NCBI GenBank assembly: GCA_016714225.1
Contig: JADJNS010000014.1
Span: 62,001 to 126,000 of the forward strand
Direction: 5' to 3'
Length of the DNA stretch: 64,000 nt
Source: Archangiaceae bacterium
GTDB lineage: Bacteria > Myxococcota > Myxococcia > Myxococcales > Myxococcaceae
Part shown: one piece after another, positions 62,686-64,000 of the stretch
Numbering within the stretch: the stretch's first letter is position 1
Layout: the number at the start of each line of letters is the position of its first letter
Position numbers and translations under genes: made by a program
Notes under the pieces: model-generated
What the model was told of the DNA's origin: nothing
Database searches by the model: none
What the model saw: only the letters and a program-made list of their open reading frames with translations

Positions 62686-64000
62686 TTCCCTTTCGGTAGA
62701 CCGCGGGCCCAGGCGAGCTCGAGGCAGGCGGCCTCGAGCGCGAGCAGGCGCTTCTCACCGCGCTCGCGCGCCGCCGCGATGGCCTCTTGCGGGCCCACCG
62801 CTTCTTTCAGCTCGAAGTAGATCTTGATCTTCGGCTCGGTGCCCGACGGTCTCAACGTCACCCGAGACCCGCCCTCGAGCTCGTAGGCCACCACGTCGGC
62901 CCTCGGCAGCGTGCCCACGCCCGCCTGGTAGTCGAGCGCCTTCGTGACGCCCAGCTCGCCGATGCGCGACGGCGGGCTCTGGCGAAAGCCGGCCATGATG
63001 CCCTTGATGGTCTGCGCGCCGCTGGTGCCGGCGAAGGTGAAGTTCGCCTGGCGGGCGAGAAACAGCCCGTGCTTGCGCTGCACCTCTTCGAGGTAGCCGA
63101 ACAGCGTCAGCCCGCGCGACTTGCACCAGGCCGCCAGGTCGGCGACCACCAGCGCGCTGCCCACCCCGTCTTTGTCGCGCGCGACGGTGCCGACGGTGTA
63201 GCCGAGCGCCTCTTCGTACCCCATCACGAACCGGTAGCCCTCGGGCTCGAGCTCGAGCGCCTTGTTCGCTATCCACTTGAAGCCGGTGAGGCACTCTTCG
63301 TAGCGGGCGCCGTGCGCCTGGGCGATGGCCTTGAGCTGCGCCGACGAGACGATGGTGGTGATGACCAGCGGCTTCTGCGGCTTCTGGTTCTCGAGCAGGT
63401 AGGCACCCAACAGCACGCCCACCTCGTTGCCGGTGAGCATCTTCAACGCCCCCTTCGCGTCGCGCGCCATCGCGGCGAGGCGATCAGCGTCGGGGTCGTT
63501 GGCGAGCACGAGGTCGGCGCCCGTCTTCTCGGCGAGCGCGGTCGCGAGGTCCATCGCGCCCTTCTCTTCGGGGTTGGGAAAGCGCACGGTCGGAAAGGCG
63601 CCGTCGGGCTGGTGCTGCTGGCTCACCGCCCAGACCTTCTTGAAGCCGGCCTCTTCCAGCGCCGCGTCGACGAAGCGGCCTCCGACCCCGTGCATCGCCG
63701 AGTACACGATGCTCAGGTCTTCGCTCTTGCCGTGCACGCGCAGCTTCGCGATGGCGTCGAGGTACGCGCGCTCGACCGCCTGCGGCACGTTGCGCCACAG
63801 GCCCCTGGCGCGGGCCTCGGCCTCGGGCATCAGCTTCACCTCGCGCGCCGACTCGACCTGGTCGATGGCCGCGGCGATGCCCTGGTCGTGCGGGGGTATG
63901 ATCTGCGCCCCGTTGCCCCAGTACACCTTGAAGCCGTTGTACTCGGGCGGGTTGTGGCTGGCGGTCACCATCGCCGCCGCCGCGGCCTTCAGGTGCAGTG
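62682..64000 (-). CDS. Phosphoglucomutase/phosphomannomutase (partial, N-terminus outside)
   Basis: The frame enters from the right edge; the first residues visible are LHLKAAAAAMVTASHNPPEY. TASHNP holds the active-site phosphoserine, which transfers phosphate between C1 and C6 of hexoses. Other family landmarks: LANDPDADRLA (metal loop), GYEEALGYTVG (sugar-binding) and TLRPSGTEPKIKIYF (phosphate-binding). About 439 residues are visible, so roughly 120-150 are missing. The GYEEALG form and length suggest the phosphoglucomutase/PgmB-like long class. First gene of the operon with the barrel and HlyD-like genes. Confidence 0.93.
   Translation of the reverse strand, partial: LHLKAAAAAMVTASHNPPEYNGFKVYWGNGAQIIPPHDQGIAAAIDQVESAREVKLMPEAEARARGLWRNVPQAVERAYLDAIAKLRVHGKSEDLSIVYSAMHGVGGRFVDAALEEAGFKKVWAVSQQHQPDGAFPTVRFPNPEEKGAMDLATALAEKTGADLVLANDPDADRLAAMARDAKGALKMLTGNEVGVLLGAYLLENQKPQKPLVITTIVSSAQLKAIAQAHGARYEECLTGFKWIANKALELEPEGYRFVMGYEEALGYTVGTVARDKDGVGSALVVADLAAWCKSRGLTLFGYLEEVQRKHGLFLARQANFTFAGTSGAQTIKGIMAGFRQSPPSRIGELGVTKALDYQAGVGTLPRADVVAYELEGGSRVTLRPSGTEPKIKIYFELKEAVGPQEAIAAARERGEKRLLALEAACLELAWARGLPKGK

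Overview
This is a 64 kb chromosomal piece of a very GC-rich bacterium. It most likely belongs to the Myxococcota (myxobacteria); genus and species cannot be read from it. The evidence is the set of lineage-typical secreted-protein features: two C-termini of the MYXO-CTERM sorting type (24472-25539 and 52653-54929), three 'myxo disulfide' CDDGN repeats in a 1418-residue lipoprotein (10799-15055), an AgmX/PglI-type C-terminus (8093-9493), Gly-Ser-Thr-Ala linkers in many lipoproteins, Ser/Thr kinase and hybrid histidine kinase genes, and ECF sigma regulation. Genes are dense and often overlap as ATGA, TGATG or TTGA. GTG and TTG starts are frequent.

Layout. 1-118 is the end of a Cys-rich secreted protein. 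119-775 is a gene-free stretch with two long hairpin repeats and two direct-repeat pairs. 776-10737 holds argJ, a LarA-like protein, an M48 lipoprotein protease, several lipoproteins (one pair with a MORN protein) and a TetR regulator. 10799-15055 encodes a large secreted amidohydrolase-like mosaic. 15223-18618 has a barrel-like protein, an Old Yellow Enzyme homologue and a PilT-like ATPase with a tiny coupled ORF. 18691-22586 is a PSCyt/DUF1588-type dihaem lipoprotein plus DUF1501 Tat protein pair. 22712-27258 carries envelope proteins, including a lysozyme-like MYXO-CTERM protein and a barrel with thrombospondin type 3 repeats. 27357-36290 holds fumarase, methyltransferases, a HAD phosphatase, an M20 peptidase, a ClC transporter, two CxxCH proteins and a DUF1554 lipoprotein.

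36289-38573 is an ECF sigma factor operon. 38640-46148 contains a second LarA-like protein lacking the expected active-site residues, a Nudix hydrolase, orn, a PEGA-domain Ser/Thr kinase, and ygfZ. 46174-49675 is a tightly overlapping run: VKOR-DsbA fusion, SUI1/eIF1-like protein, PAS-histidine kinase-receiver. 49698-58523 is a nucleoside locus: pyrimidine-nucleoside phosphorylase, BMP-type binding lipoprotein, then ATPase and two permeases. It is split by a frameshifted nucleotidyltransferase and a MYXO-CTERM protein that reads into a small upstream partner of that nucleotidyltransferase. 58682-64000 has a knottin-like lipoprotein, a Crp/Fnr regulator and an operon of phosphohexomutase (cut by the window edge), barrel protein and HlyD-like adaptor with a PqqD-like N-terminus.

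No rRNA, tRNA, CRISPR array, prophage or intact insertion sequence was found. The clearest unexplained structures are the hairpin repeats at 309-366 and 403-455, a dispersed element of about 120 bp at 7978 and 15081, and an inverted pair of short repeats at 23382 and 58597. The most testable biology is the degenerate LarA paralogue, the split nucleoside transporter with a non-standard start codon, and the broken nucleotidyltransferase module.
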